A stretch of DNA of 64,000 nucleotides from Oscillospiraceae bacterium (GTDB lineage Bacteria > Bacillota > Clostridia > Oscillospirales > Oscillospiraceae), in assembly GCA_017410075.1 (NCBI GenBank), contig JAFQRK010000032.1, forward strand, positions 1-64,000. The letters are read 5' to 3'. The notes under the pieces are model-generated. The model worked only from the letters and a program-made list of their open reading frames with translations, was not told the origin of the DNA and did not search any database. A program made the position numbers and the translations under genes. Below, one piece after another: positions 14,996 through 24,013 of the stretch. Position 1 is the first letter of the stretch, and every line of letters starts with the position of its first letter.

Positions 14996-16576
14996 ATGAA
15001 AAGAATTATTACAATACTGCTATTACTGTCTGTCGCGCTGGGTGTCGCCGGCTGCGGCAACGCCCCCAAGGAGGAAGAATTGCCCACTATGGCAGATCCT
15101 ATCAACGATAATTACCGCACCTTTTATCAAGTGTTCGTCGGGTCGTTTTCCGATTCCAACGATGACGGCATCGGCGACCTGCGAGGTGTGATCAACCGCT
15201 TTGACTATCTCAACGACGGCAATATGCTGTCCCAAACCAGTTTGGGCGTGCAGGGCATTTGGCTCTCCCCCATTTTCAAGTCCCCTTCTTACCATAAGTA
15301 CGATGCGTCGGACTATTACCAAATCGACTGGCGCTTTGGCACCGAGGAGGATCTGAAAGAGCTGATCGCGCTGTGCAAGCAGCGCAATGTGAAGCTGATC
15401 CTGGACCTTGCCATCAACCACACCTCCAATCAGCATCCCTGGTTTTTGCAGTTTAAGGAAGCCAGAAGCACCGGCGATACCGAAAATCCCTACTATGACT
15501 TCTATTCCTGCGTAACCACCGCCGAAAAGCAAAACGGCATCAGCTATCAAAAGATCGCCGGTGTAGACTGCTGGTATGAATGCAATTTCTCCGGCGGGAT
15601 GCCCGAACTGAACTTTGACAATCCCACCGTCCGGGAGGAAACGCTGAAGATCGCGAAATATTATCTGGATCTGGGCGTGGACGGCTTCCGCTTTGATGCG
15701 GTCAAGTACATTTACTATGGCGATACCGCCTCGAGTGTGGAATTCTGGCAGTGGTATATGCAGCAGCTTCGTGCCATCAAGCCGGATATCTACTGCGTCG
15801 GCGAATGCTGGTCCGGCGACAACGAAATTCTGGAATACTACACCGCAATGAACTGCTTTAATTTCGCCACCTCCCAGGCTGAGGGCGTTATGGCTTCAGC
15901 CGCAAAGGGTATGTCCATCAGCAAATATACCAACTATATCACCAATTTGCAGAATAAGATCCGGGATAAAAATCCCGACAGTATGCTGATGCCCTTCCTT
16001 TCCAACCATGATATGGACCGGATCGCCGGTGCATTTATAACGGAAAACAATATGAAGATGGCGGCAAATCTGTATCTGCTCAGTCCCGGCTCACCGGTGA
16101 TCTATTACGGCGAGGAGATCGGTATGCGCGGCTCCCGGGGCGGCGAAAACACCGATGCCAACCGCAGATTGGCAATGCTTTGGGGTGACGGTGACACCAT
16201 CACCAACCCCGTAGGCAGCACCTACCCGGAGAAGAATCAGATCACTACCACCGTGGCAGACCAGCTGAGCGATGAAAACAGCCTGCTGCGCTACTACTGC
16301 AAGCTGCTGACCATCCGCCACAAATATCCTGCCATTGCCCGGGGTCAGTACACCGCCATAAACGACAGCAAGAATTTCGGTGGTTTCCGCATTGAATATG
16401 AGGGCGAAACCTACGGTCTGCTGCACAACACCTCCGACGAGGAGCTCAGCTGCGACTTAAGCTCCCTCTCCGGCGGTAACTTTACGCAGATTCTGGATTA
16501 TGTAGGTGTCGGCAGCGCCAGACTGGAGGGTTCTACCCTTATTCTGGGTCCGCAAACCAGCGTGATCGTGAAATAA
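14996..16576 (+). CDS. Alpha-amylase family GH13 lipoprotein
   Basis: A 526-residue protein with a lipobox near VAGCG, so it is surface-anchored. The GH13 motifs are present in order: YQVFVGSFSDSNDDGIGDLRG, GIWLSPIFKSPSYHKYD, DLAINHTSNQHPWF, GFRFDAVKY with nucleophile Asp234, GECWSG with acid/base Glu270, and LSNHDMDR. The close barrel without starch-binding modules fits an alpha-amylase or maltodextrin glucosidase that trims products of the pullulanase. ATG 14996 is preferred: the in-frame ATG at 14981 overlaps the previous stop and lies in the GGGAG ribosome site. It is followed after 13 bp by an unrecognised gene in the same operon. Confidence 0.92.
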   Translation: MKRIITILLLLSVALGVAGCGNAPKEEELPTMADPINDNYRTFYQVFVGSFSDSNDDGIGDLRGVINRFDYLNDGNMLSQTSLGVQGIWLSPIFKSPSYHKYDASDYYQIDWRFGTEEDLKELIALCKQRNVKLILDLAINHTSNQHPWFLQFKEARSTGDTENPYYDFYSCVTTAEKQNGISYQKIAGVDCWYECNFSGGMPELNFDNPTVREETLKIAKYYLDLGVDGFRFDAVKYIYYGDTASSVEFWQWYMQQLRAIKPDIYCVGECWSGDNEILEYYTAMNCFNFATSQAEGVMASAAKGMSISKYTNYITNLQNKIRDKNPDSMLMPFLSNHDMDRIAGAFITENNMKMAANLYLLSPGSPVIYYGEEIGMRGSRGGENTDANRRLAMLWGDGDTITNPVGSTYPEKNQITTTVADQLSDENSLLRYYCKLLTIRHKYPAIARGQYTAINDSKNFGGFRIEYEGETYGLLHNTSDEELSCDLSSLSGGNFTQILDYVGVGSARLEGSTLILGPQTSVIVK

Positions 16577-16589
16577 TTGGGAGAAACAT

Positions 16590-18395
16590 ATGGAAAACCG
16601 TTTTGTAGTTAATATTATCCACCGTCCGGAGCTTTCTCCGGAGTATGCGGAAAAGGCTCTGGGCAGCGACAAGGGCGTCCGGGAAGAATCCCTGGATATT
16701 TTCCGCTTTCAGCAGGACTGCGCCCACAAATACGGACTGAAAACCACCATTCAGATCACCTACGCCTCTTTGTTTTCCGATACGGTCATAAACCGCGCCA
16801 AGGAAGAACACGAAAAATTCGGCGATGAGATCGGTCTGTCCCTACTGGGTCTTCCCTGCCCTCAATTTAAGGAAAAATACAAAACAGAGGATTTCTGCAT
16901 CTGGATGTTCGATGACAAGACCAAGGAAGCCATCATTGATGATGTGTTCTCTATGTTCTACGAGAAATTCGGCTTCTATCCTGAATCCACCAGCAGCTAT
17001 TTTCTGGACGCATACACCATAAACTATATCAAGAAGCAGTATCCTAGCGTAAAATGCGCCGTTGCCACCTGCTGGGAGGAAGGCCCCAAGGCCTACCACA
17101 CCTGCAACAACTCCTGGTACACCTTTATGGATGGCGGTCCCTGGAATCCCTGGATCCCCTCCAAGGTCAATTCCCACTGCCCTGCCGCCAATGCAGAAGA
17201 CGACAGCGGCATCGTAGCGATCCCCCATCTTTCCCGGGATCTGATGGCCTGTTTTGACGGAAACGGCTCCAATTTCGGCACCCATCCGCAAAATGTGCTG
17301 CGGGGTATGATCTATTACAAAGAAAACGGGGAGTACGAATATCCCTACCTTTATAATCTGGTCGACCAGTACCGCCACTTAGGCAAGTATAACGACGGCT
17401 ACAGCTATAATATGATGTTTGTCGGCCCCGGCTGGCTCAATCGCCGCGGTCGCTGGGAAGCACCATATGAATTGCTGGCCAAATCCTATGACGACGGTAT
17501 GAAATACTACGGCAAGCTGAAGGCCGAAGGCAAGCTCATTGATATGACTATGAGTGAATTTGCCGACTTCTACCGGCAGCAGCATCCGGATTACAGCCGG
17601 GGTGAATGCGCGCTGTGGAAGGATATTCTCTATGGCAGCAATAAGCAGTATTTCTGGTATGCCGATCCCAATATGCGTACCTGTCTGGACTTTAATCAGG
17701 GCGGTGCTATGATCGATCTGCGTCCCTATGTTGCCCGTATCCCCCAAAAGACCGGTATCGGCACGGAAAATGTCTACGATGCCTCCTATCCCTATCTGAT
17801 CCAGATCAACTACCGGGCAGGCTTCTTCACCCACTATGCCGGTGCAGGCACCATCAAATCCTGCAAGGTCCATTTTCGGGGCGAGAGCACGGATCTTTGT
17901 CTGTGCCGCACAATGGCAAAATACGAAAAGATCCCCGGAGGCGTCCGGCTGACTGCCGATCCGGTAACGGTAACTCTTGGCGGCAAGGACATCGTCATTC
18001 AATCTGTATTTACCATTTTGGAGGGCGAAGCCAAGCTGATCACCCAGCGCAATGTGCTCAGTGATCTGGGCGGTGAAGCCGTAACCTTTGAAGAATACTT
18101 CACCGGCGGATTCGGCACAACGGAATACCAGGCAGATATGACCAAGCTGACCCTGGGCGTTGACGGCGAGAGTATGCCCTACACCTACCACGGCAAGTCC
18201 ATTGAAATCGCCAATGCCCATCGGGCGTTCGTAAATATCCCGGATGTACTGACCATCGTGGAAATGGGCGGCGACAACGATATTGCCGCTGTCAGCGAAG
18301 GCATCGCCTTCTCCCCCGTGTATCAACTCAAGCTTCAGAAAACCGTTACAGAAGGAGGAATCACCACATGGCTCAAGCTGGCAAAGGCAAACTGA
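16590..18395 (+). CDS. Unrecognised 601-residue cytosolic protein of the glycan locus
   Basis: The protein has no signal peptide. Its first half looks alpha/beta-barrel-like (FVVNIIHRPEL, TTIQITYASLFSD, FGDEIGLSLLG), reminiscent in places of polysaccharide deacetylase or GH57-like folds but without their catalytic motifs. Its middle is rich in Trp, Tyr and Gly (YTFMDGGPWNPWIPSK, MMFVGPGWLNRRGRWEAPY). The last 230 residues are strand-rich, as in sugar-enzyme accessory domains. ATG 16590 follows TGGGAG. It lies between GH13 and a zinc-ribbon gene that overlaps its end by 28 nt. I do not recognise the family; a cytosolic carbohydrate-active enzyme is the best guess from context. Confidence 0.7.
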   Translation: MENRFVVNIIHRPELSPEYAEKALGSDKGVREESLDIFRFQQDCAHKYGLKTTIQITYASLFSDTVINRAKEEHEKFGDEIGLSLLGLPCPQFKEKYKTEDFCIWMFDDKTKEAIIDDVFSMFYEKFGFYPESTSSYFLDAYTINYIKKQYPSVKCAVATCWEEGPKAYHTCNNSWYTFMDGGPWNPWIPSKVNSHCPAANAEDDSGIVAIPHLSRDLMACFDGNGSNFGTHPQNVLRGMIYYKENGEYEYPYLYNLVDQYRHLGKYNDGYSYNMMFVGPGWLNRRGRWEAPYELLAKSYDDGMKYYGKLKAEGKLIDMTMSEFADFYRQQHPDYSRGECALWKDILYGSNKQYFWYADPNMRTCLDFNQGGAMIDLRPYVARIPQKTGIGTENVYDASYPYLIQINYRAGFFTHYAGAGTIKSCKVHFRGESTDLCLCRTMAKYEKIPGGVRLTADPVTVTLGGKDIVIQSVFTILEGEAKLITQRNVLSDLGGEAVTFEEYFTGGFGTTEYQADMTKLTLGVDGESMPYTYHGKSIEIANAHRAFVNIPDVLTIVEMGGDNDIAAVSEGIAFSPVYQLKLQKTVTEGGITTWLKLAKAN

Positions 18396-18628
18396 ATTAC
18401 CGGTGTCCCTCCTGCTTTATTCGGGACATCGACATTGATATGTTCTATGAAGAAGAAAAGAAAGAATACTACTGCCTGCGCTGCGGCTTCTCCGGGCAGG
18501 AGGAGGATGTGCTGCGGCTCAATGAGCAGATCCGCTTCCGCTACCGCTGTATGAAGCTGCGGGTCACAGATTTTAGCGAGGACAATCAGCCCGTCAAATT
18601 CGCACCCCATAAGGGAGGCACACAATGA
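18368..18628 (+). CDS. Small zinc-ribbon protein
   Basis: An 86-residue protein with CPSC at about 13-16 and CLRCGF at about 36-41, the paired CxxC knuckles of a rubredoxin-like zinc ribbon, followed by a charged helix. The start has an excellent AAGGAGG site inside the end of the previous gene, and its stop overlaps the next ATG (ATGA). This tight coupling on both sides suggests it acts with the unknown 601-residue protein or the cytosolic GH53. Function is not known. Confidence 0.75.
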   Translation: MAQAGKGKLNYRCPSCFIRDIDIDMFYEEEKKEYYCLRCGFSGQEEDVLRLNEQIRFRYRCMKLRVTDFSEDNQPVKFAPHKGGTQ

Positions 18629-19725
18629 TTCTGGGCATTGATACTTCCACCTATCTGGAAGAACTGGAACACGGCGCTGTATACCGCCGCGACGGCAAAC
18701 AGATCGACCCTTTGGACGCCTTTACCGCCAACGGTGTTGACTGGATGCGGATCCGGATCTGGAACGATCCCTATGCCGCCGACGGCACGCCCTATCTGGC
18801 AGGAAACTGCGATCTGGACAACTACATTCATCTGGGCAAGCTGGCAAAATCCAAGGGCTTTCATCTGCTGATGGATCTGCACTACAGCGACTTTTGGGCA
18901 GACCCCAACAAGCAGATGATCCCCAAAGCCTGGCGCGGACTGGATGGGGATGCTCTTGCCGAGGCCGTATACGAATTTACAAAGCACTGTCTGGAAGAAG
19001 CCGTTAAGGAGGATGTTGCCCCGGAGATGATCCAGGTGGGTAACGAGATCACCAACGGTCTTCTCTGGCCGGTGGGTAAGCTGGAGGAAAACGAACAGCG
19101 GGGAAATTACGACACCTTCTGCCGCATCGTCGCCGCCGGCTGCCGCGCCTGCCGGGAAATGACACCGGATGCCAAGATCGCGCTGCACCTGGAGCGCAGC
19201 AATGACAAAGCGGTCTATCAGGAGTTCTTCACCGAAATAGAAAAAGCCGGCATCGACTACGACATCATCGGCGCGTCCTACTACCCTTACTGGCACAGTG
19301 CGCCGGAAGAACTGTTTGAAAATCTGGACGGCTGCCGCCATTTTGGCAAGGAACTGATGGTACTGGAGCTGGGCTACGGCTTCACTACCGCATCCTATGT
19401 GCTGGACGGCCAGGCACAGCGGCTGGTCATCGACGCTGACCGTGCCTATGTCCCCGGCTTTACAGAAAGGTATCCCCTCACCCCCGACGGGCAGGCTGCA
19501 TTCGTCCGAGATTTCCTGGAATTGGCAAAACAGCACGAAATTGCCGGCGTTTTTTACTGGGAGCCCCTCTGGCTGCCGGGAGAAAATATCTGCTGGGCTT
19601 CCCCTGCCGGTCAGGAATATATCGGCGAAAGCGGCAAATCCACAGCCAATGAATGGGCAAATCAGTGCCTTTTCGACTATAATGGCAACATCTTGCCTGC
19701 CTTTTCCAGTTTTCGGAAATTTTGA
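18625..19725 (+). CDS. Cytosolic GH53 endo-beta-1,4-galactanase-like enzyme
   Basis: A 366-residue GH53 barrel without signal peptide or lipobox: ILGIDTSTYLEELE, WMRIRIWNDPY, DLHYSDFWADPNKQ, acid/base Glu141 (QVGNEITNG) and nucleophile Glu248 (MVLELGYG). It parallels the secreted GH53 at 12990 but is shorter and lacks binding modules, so it probably works on imported galacto-oligosaccharides. Its ATG overlaps the zinc-ribbon stop by 4 nt. It is the last gene before the ABC importer promoter; no terminator is visible after it. Two GH53 enzymes split between outside and inside is uncommon. Confidence 0.92.
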   Translation: MILGIDTSTYLEELEHGAVYRRDGKQIDPLDAFTANGVDWMRIRIWNDPYAADGTPYLAGNCDLDNYIHLGKLAKSKGFHLLMDLHYSDFWADPNKQMIPKAWRGLDGDALAEAVYEFTKHCLEEAVKEDVAPEMIQVGNEITNGLLWPVGKLEENEQRGNYDTFCRIVAAGCRACREMTPDAKIALHLERSNDKAVYQEFFTEIEKAGIDYDIIGASYYPYWHSAPEELFENLDGCRHFGKELMVLELGYGFTTASYVLDGQAQRLVIDADRAYVPGFTERYPLTPDGQAAFVRDFLELAKQHEIAGVFYWEPLWLPGENICWASPAGQEYIGESGKSTANEWANQCLFDYNGNILPAFSSFRKF

Positions 19726-19775
19726 TTTTTTGTTGGAATTGCATATAAATTTTGTCGTTTTCAGGTCTCGTTCTA

Positions 19776-19803
19776 TTGACTTTATCAATTTTTATATTAT
19801 AAT
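19776..19803 (+). promoter_or_regulatory. Promoter of the sugar ABC importer
   Basis: TTGACT (19776-19781) and TATAAT (19798-19803) with a 16-bp spacer in an AT-rich stretch, about 55 bp before the binding-protein start. Confidence 0.75.
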
Positions 19804-19858
19804 ATAAGCAGTGAACGAAAAGTTCCAAAATTAACTCTATAATTAGGAGGAAAACAAA

Positions 19859-21403
19859 ATGAAGAAAATCATCGCACTTGTGCTGGTTCTCGTTATGGCT
19901 CTGGGTATTGTCGCTTGCGCTCCCGCAACCACTACTCCCACTCCCACCACGGGCGGCACCACCAACACCGGTACGGATCTGTCCGGTACTTACGACATCA
20001 CTATGTGGGTTTCCGAGATTGACGGCGTTGCTGAGCTGACTCAGCAAATGATCGACGCATTCGAAGCCGCTAATCCCGGCATCGTCATCAATGCACAGAT
20101 CGAAGGCGTTACCGAGGCTGATGTAGGCTCCAAGGTCGCTGCCGATGTCGCTTCCGCTCCCGACATTTTCTGCTTCGCACAGGATCAGCTGGCTCGCCTG
20201 GTTCAAGCTGCTGCTCTGGCCAAGCCCGGTCAGAAGGCTCAGGAGACCATTAAGGCCAACAACGACGCCGGCTCCGTTGCCGCTGCTTCTGTTGCAGGCA
20301 CTATCTACGCATACCCCATGACTTCCGATAACGGCTACTATATGTACTACGACACCAGCATCATCTCCGAAGAGGATGCTGAGAGCCTGGAATCCATCAT
20401 TGCTGCTTGTGAGGCTAACAATGTTAAGTTCCGTTATCCTCTGGAGAATGCATGGTACACCGCTTCCTTCTTCTTTGCTACCGGCTGTAAGTCCGTCTGG
20501 AGCATGGATCAGGAAGGCAACTTCACCTCTATTGATGACAACTTCAACTCCGCTGCAGGTCTGGCTGCTATGAAGGGCATGCAGAAGCTGGCACAGTCCA
20601 CCTGCTACGATTCCAATGCTGACATCTTCACCGACGCCGGCGTTGTTATCACCGGTATCTGGAATGCTAACGCTGCTGCCGATCACTTCGGCGAGAACCT
20701 GGGCGCTACCGACCTGCCCTCCTTCACCGTTGACGGCACTTCCTACCACCTGGGCTCCTACACCGGCAATAAGCTGATGGGTGTTAAGCCTCAGACCGAT
20801 GCTAAGAAGGCTGCTGTTCTGTCTCAGCTGGCTCAGTTCCTGACCAACGAAGAGAACCAGATGAAGCGCTACGAGCAGTATCAGTGGGGTCCCTCCAACC
20901 TGAATGCTCAGGCTTCCGAGGCTGTTCAGTCCAACATCTCTCTGGCAGCTCTGGCAAAGCAGAACGAGTACGGCCAGCCTCAGGGTCAGATCCACGGCTC
21001 TTGGTGGGATATCGCCAAGGTTCTGGGCGCTGACGCAAAGGCTGCTGCTGACGATGCAGCTCTGCAGACCGCTCTGGACAACTACACCGCTGCTATCAAC
21101 GGCCTGTTCTCCATGACTGAAGATCAGAAGAACGCTTGGGGCGTTATCGGTAACATCTGCGGCACCAACTGGGATACCGACTTTGCTATGACCGACAACG
21201 GCGACGGCACCTACATCTCCGATGTTCTGGAGCTGAAGGCCGGCGAAGAGTTCAAGGTCCGCCAGGGTGCATCCTGGGATGTGAACTTCGGTGTTGAGTT
21301 CAACGGCGCTAACATCGTTGTTGAGGCTGACGGCAAGTACCAGGTCAAGCTGACTTGGGACGGCGCTCAGACCGGCACTGTCGAGCTGATCCCCGCTGAG
21401 TAA
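19859..21403 (+). CDS. Sugar ABC transporter substrate-binding lipoprotein with extra C-terminal domain
   Basis: A 514-residue protein with lipobox IVACA and a Thr/Pro-rich tether. A cluster-1 maltose-type binding protein follows (YDITMWVSEIDGVAELTQQM, IYAYPMTSDNGYYMYYD, FATGCKSVW). After about residue 420 a separate strand-rich domain begins: WGVIGNICGTNWDTDFAM, then DNGDGTYISDVLELKAGEEF and FKVRQGASWDVNFG. This resembles the SusE/SusF-type starch-binding module. Binding proteins of this class are usually about 400 residues, so the tail is an addition. It delivers maltodextrins (or galactans) to the permeases at 21561 and 23129. AGGAGG precedes ATG 19859. Confidence 0.93.
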   Translation: MKKIIALVLVLVMALGIVACAPATTTPTPTTGGTTNTGTDLSGTYDITMWVSEIDGVAELTQQMIDAFEAANPGIVINAQIEGVTEADVGSKVAADVASAPDIFCFAQDQLARLVQAAALAKPGQKAQETIKANNDAGSVAAASVAGTIYAYPMTSDNGYYMYYDTSIISEEDAESLESIIAACEANNVKFRYPLENAWYTASFFFATGCKSVWSMDQEGNFTSIDDNFNSAAGLAAMKGMQKLAQSTCYDSNADIFTDAGVVITGIWNANAAADHFGENLGATDLPSFTVDGTSYHLGSYTGNKLMGVKPQTDAKKAAVLSQLAQFLTNEENQMKRYEQYQWGPSNLNAQASEAVQSNISLAALAKQNEYGQPQGQIHGSWWDIAKVLGADAKAAADDAALQTALDNYTAAINGLFSMTEDQKNAWGVIGNICGTNWDTDFAMTDNGDGTYISDVLELKAGEEFKVRQGASWDVNFGVEFNGANIVVEADGKYQVKLTWDGAQTGTVELIPAE

Positions 21404-21421
21404 TTAATTTCTGAAAGCTCG

Positions 21422-21455
21422 CGGTGGGGTGCCGCAAGGCACCCCACCGTTTTTT
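21422..21455 (+). terminator. Terminator-like hairpin after the binding-protein gene
   Basis: CGGTGGGGTGCC (21422-21433) pairs with GGCACCCCACCG (21438-21449) with a GCAA tetraloop, then T6. Because the permeases have no clear promoter of their own, it is probably partly read through, keeping binding protein in excess. Confidence 0.88.
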
Positions 21456-21464
21456 CATAAGCAG

Positions 21465-21520
21465 GCATTGTTAGCCGGTATGCAAGGACTAAAAATGTCT
21501 TGTGTAGCGGCTAACAGTGC
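21465..21520 (+). repeat. Second long hairpin upstream of the permease genes
   Basis: GCATTGTTAGCCG (21465-21477) pairs with CGGCTAACAGTGC (21508-21520) over 13 bp with one G-U pair, and further pairing occurs inside (CAAGGAC / GTCTTG). CGTTTTAATTATT follows, so it is either a second weak terminator or a structured leader protecting the permease mRNA. Confidence 0.55.
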
Positions 21521-21560
21521 CGTTTTAATTATTCTAAAGGGGAGGTCGAATCAAGAAGCT

Positions 21561-23129
21561 ATGAAAAAACTAACAGATCTTGAGTATCTAAAGCTCAACA
21601 AATTCCAAGCACTTCTGTATAATCTGAAGCGCTTTTTCTGCGCAATTCCGGGCTGGTTCCTCAATTTGTTCCTGGCCATCGGCCGCTTCTTTGTCCGTTG
21701 CGGCGTTGCGGTCAAGGATGAATTCGTGGACATCGGCACCACCTTTATCAAGGGCAACTGGGCTGTAAAAACCTCTTTCCTGGTTTTTGGTTTCGGCAAT
21801 CTGTTCTACGGTCAGATCGCCCGCGGCCTGCTGTTCTTGCTTTTTGAAATCGTATTCTTTGGCTATATGTTCGTACCCAGCGGCGGCATCTATTGGCTGT
21901 CCAAGGGTCACTGGTTCCAGAACGGCGCTACCGTCGGCAGCGTTCAGGGCAGCTTCCAGTATGATGCCATCTACGATACGGACATCTGGATTCCCGGTGA
22001 TGACTCCGTTAAGGTTATGCTTTACGGACTTTTGACCATCATCTTCATCATCGCCTTTGTCTATACCTGGCGTCTGCAGGTCAAGCAGTGCCGCATCTGT
22101 ATGGACATCACTGCTCAGGGCAGGCGCATCAAGAGCGGCAAGGATGACCTGAAATCCCTGGTGGACGATCAGTTCCACAAGACTCTGCTGGCGCTGCCCG
22201 TTATCGGCATTTTGCTGTTTACTGTGCTGCCTATCATCTATATGATCCTGGTGGCCTTCACCAGCTACGACGCAGCCCACGACGGCTACTCCAATCTGTT
22301 CTCCTGGGTTGGTCTTCAAAACTTTAACGAACTGACCGATTTCGGTAACGGCGGTCTGGGTCTTGCCTTCGGCGAGATCCTCTCCTGGACGCTGATGTGG
22401 TCGCTGTTTGCTACCTTTACCAACTATTTCCTGGGTATGTTCGTTGCCATTATGATCAACAAGAAGGGCATCAAGTTTAAGAAATTCTGGCGTACCGCTT
22501 TGGTTATGACCATTGCGATCCCCCAGTTCGTTTCCCTGCTGTATGTATCCAAGCTGTTTGATTCCTCCGGTATTATCGGCGAAACGCTGGGTGCAATTCC
22601 CTTCATTAAGAACTATCTGAATGCCAATCACTACATTTCCCTGTGGGACTCCCCTGCTGTTGCCAGAACTTTGGTTATCGTTCTGAACATCTGGGTCGGT
22701 ATTCCCTATGTGATGCTGCAGGCCACCGGTATTCTGATGAATATCCCTGCAGACCTTTACGAGTCCTCCCGCGTGGATGGCGCCAGCCCCTTCCAGCAGT
22801 ATGTGAAGATCACGCTTCCTTATATGCTGTTCGTTACCGGTCCTGCATTGCTGACCAGCTTCGTGGCCAACCTGAACAACTTTAACGTCATCTACCTGCT
22901 GTCCAGCGGTAACCCCATCAACACCCAGATCGGCTCTGCCGGCGGTGTTTCCGTGGGTCACACGGATCTGCTGATCACCTGGCTGTATAAGATAGCATTG
23001 GGCAGTGGCGAATCCAAATACTATACGGCATCGGTTATCGGTATTTTGATCTTCCTGGTCTGCGCAGTTTTGTCTTTGATCATTTACAATGTGATCCCGT
23101 CTACTAAAAACGAGGAGGATTACCAGTGA
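21561..23129 (+). CDS. Sugar ABC transporter permease, MalF-like
   Basis: A 522-residue integral membrane protein. An N-terminal extension with additional hydrophobic segments (about residues 15-190) precedes the standard MalF-type six-helix core starting at LPVIGILLFTVLPIIYMILV. The EAA loop reads NIPADLYESSRVDGASPFQQ, the contact site for the ATPase. ATG 21561 is the only reasonable start; AGGGGAGG lies 15 bases upstream, which is long. Its stop overlaps the MalG-like start (TGATG). The long N-terminal region is as seen in maltodextrin MalF subunits. Confidence 0.9.
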   Translation: MKKLTDLEYLKLNKFQALLYNLKRFFCAIPGWFLNLFLAIGRFFVRCGVAVKDEFVDIGTTFIKGNWAVKTSFLVFGFGNLFYGQIARGLLFLLFEIVFFGYMFVPSGGIYWLSKGHWFQNGATVGSVQGSFQYDAIYDTDIWIPGDDSVKVMLYGLLTIIFIIAFVYTWRLQVKQCRICMDITAQGRRIKSGKDDLKSLVDDQFHKTLLALPVIGILLFTVLPIIYMILVAFTSYDAAHDGYSNLFSWVGLQNFNELTDFGNGGLGLAFGEILSWTLMWSLFATFTNYFLGMFVAIMINKKGIKFKKFWRTALVMTIAIPQFVSLLYVSKLFDSSGIIGETLGAIPFIKNYLNANHYISLWDSPAVARTLVIVLNIWVGIPYVMLQATGILMNIPADLYESSRVDGASPFQQYVKITLPYMLFVTGPALLTSFVANLNNFNVIYLLSSGNPINTQIGSAGGVSVGHTDLLITWLYKIALGSGESKYYTASVIGILIFLVCAVLSLIIYNVIPSTKNEEDYQ

Positions 23130-24004
23130 TGAAAAACAAAACGATCAAGAAATCCAGTCTCGGCGCCCGGGCCAGCCGCCGCATCAGCAACACCATCATT
23201 TATATCATTCTGACCGTGATCACGCTGGTCTGGCTGTTCCCCTTCTTCGGCATTGTTATGGAATCCTTCAAGGTCAATGTCACGGGCATGGACGGCGAGC
23301 TGTTCCCCGGTCAATGGGGCTTCGGCAACTATACCCGACTGTTTAACGAAACCGACTTCCTGAAGTGGTTCCTGAACACCGCGCTGATGGGCGTTGCTAC
23401 AGCCTTCTTCCAGACATTATTTGTTCTGTCTATGAGCTACGCTCTGTCCCGTCTTCGTTTTAAGGCAAGAAAGCCTCTTATGAATCTGATGCTGATTCTG
23501 GGTATGTTCCCCGGCTTCCTCACCATGATTCTCATCTACAAGGTATTCTCTGAAGCCGGTCTTACCATGCAGATGGCACCTGTGGGACTTGTCATCGTCT
23601 ACTGCGCCAGCTCCGGTATGGGCTACTACATTTCCAAGGGCTTCTTTGACACCATCCCCAAGACCCTGGACGAAGCTGCCCGTGTAGACGGCGCTACCCG
23701 TATGCAGGTGTTCTACAAGATCATTATGCCCCTGTCCGGTTCTATCATTATCTATACGATTTTGATGGGCTTTATGGCGCCCTGGGGCGACTTTATGCTG
23801 GCAAGCTATATCATCCACGAGAATTCGCAAGGTATGAGCGTGGCTGTGGGTATGTATGAATGGCTTTCCAAAACAATGGTGAACAGCAACTATACCATGT
23901 TCTGTGCCGCAGGCGTGGTCGTCGCGATCCCTGTGACAGCAGTATTCCTGGGTTTGCAGAAATACTATGTCGAAGGTGTTACCGGCGGTGCAGTGAAAGG
24001 ATGA
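23129..24004 (+). CDS. Sugar ABC transporter permease, MalG-like
   Basis: A 291-residue protein with about six membrane segments and the EAA loop TIPKTLDEAARVDGATRMQV, typical of MalG-type partners. ATG 23129 follows GAGGAGG and overlaps the MalF-like stop. It forms the translocation pore with the protein at 21561 and is driven by the ATPase at 24014, 9 bp downstream. The substrate is inferred to be maltodextrin from the neighbouring enzymes. Confidence 0.93.
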   Translation: MKNKTIKKSSLGARASRRISNTIIYIILTVITLVWLFPFFGIVMESFKVNVTGMDGELFPGQWGFGNYTRLFNETDFLKWFLNTALMGVATAFFQTLFVLSMSYALSRLRFKARKPLMNLMLILGMFPGFLTMILIYKVFSEAGLTMQMAPVGLVIVYCASSGMGYYISKGFFDTIPKTLDEAARVDGATRMQVFYKIIMPLSGSIIIYTILMGFMAPWGDFMLASYIIHENSQGMSVAVGMYEWLSKTMVNSNYTMFCAAGVVVAIPVTAVFLGLQKYYVEGVTGGAVKG

Positions 24005-24013
24005 GGATAGAGT

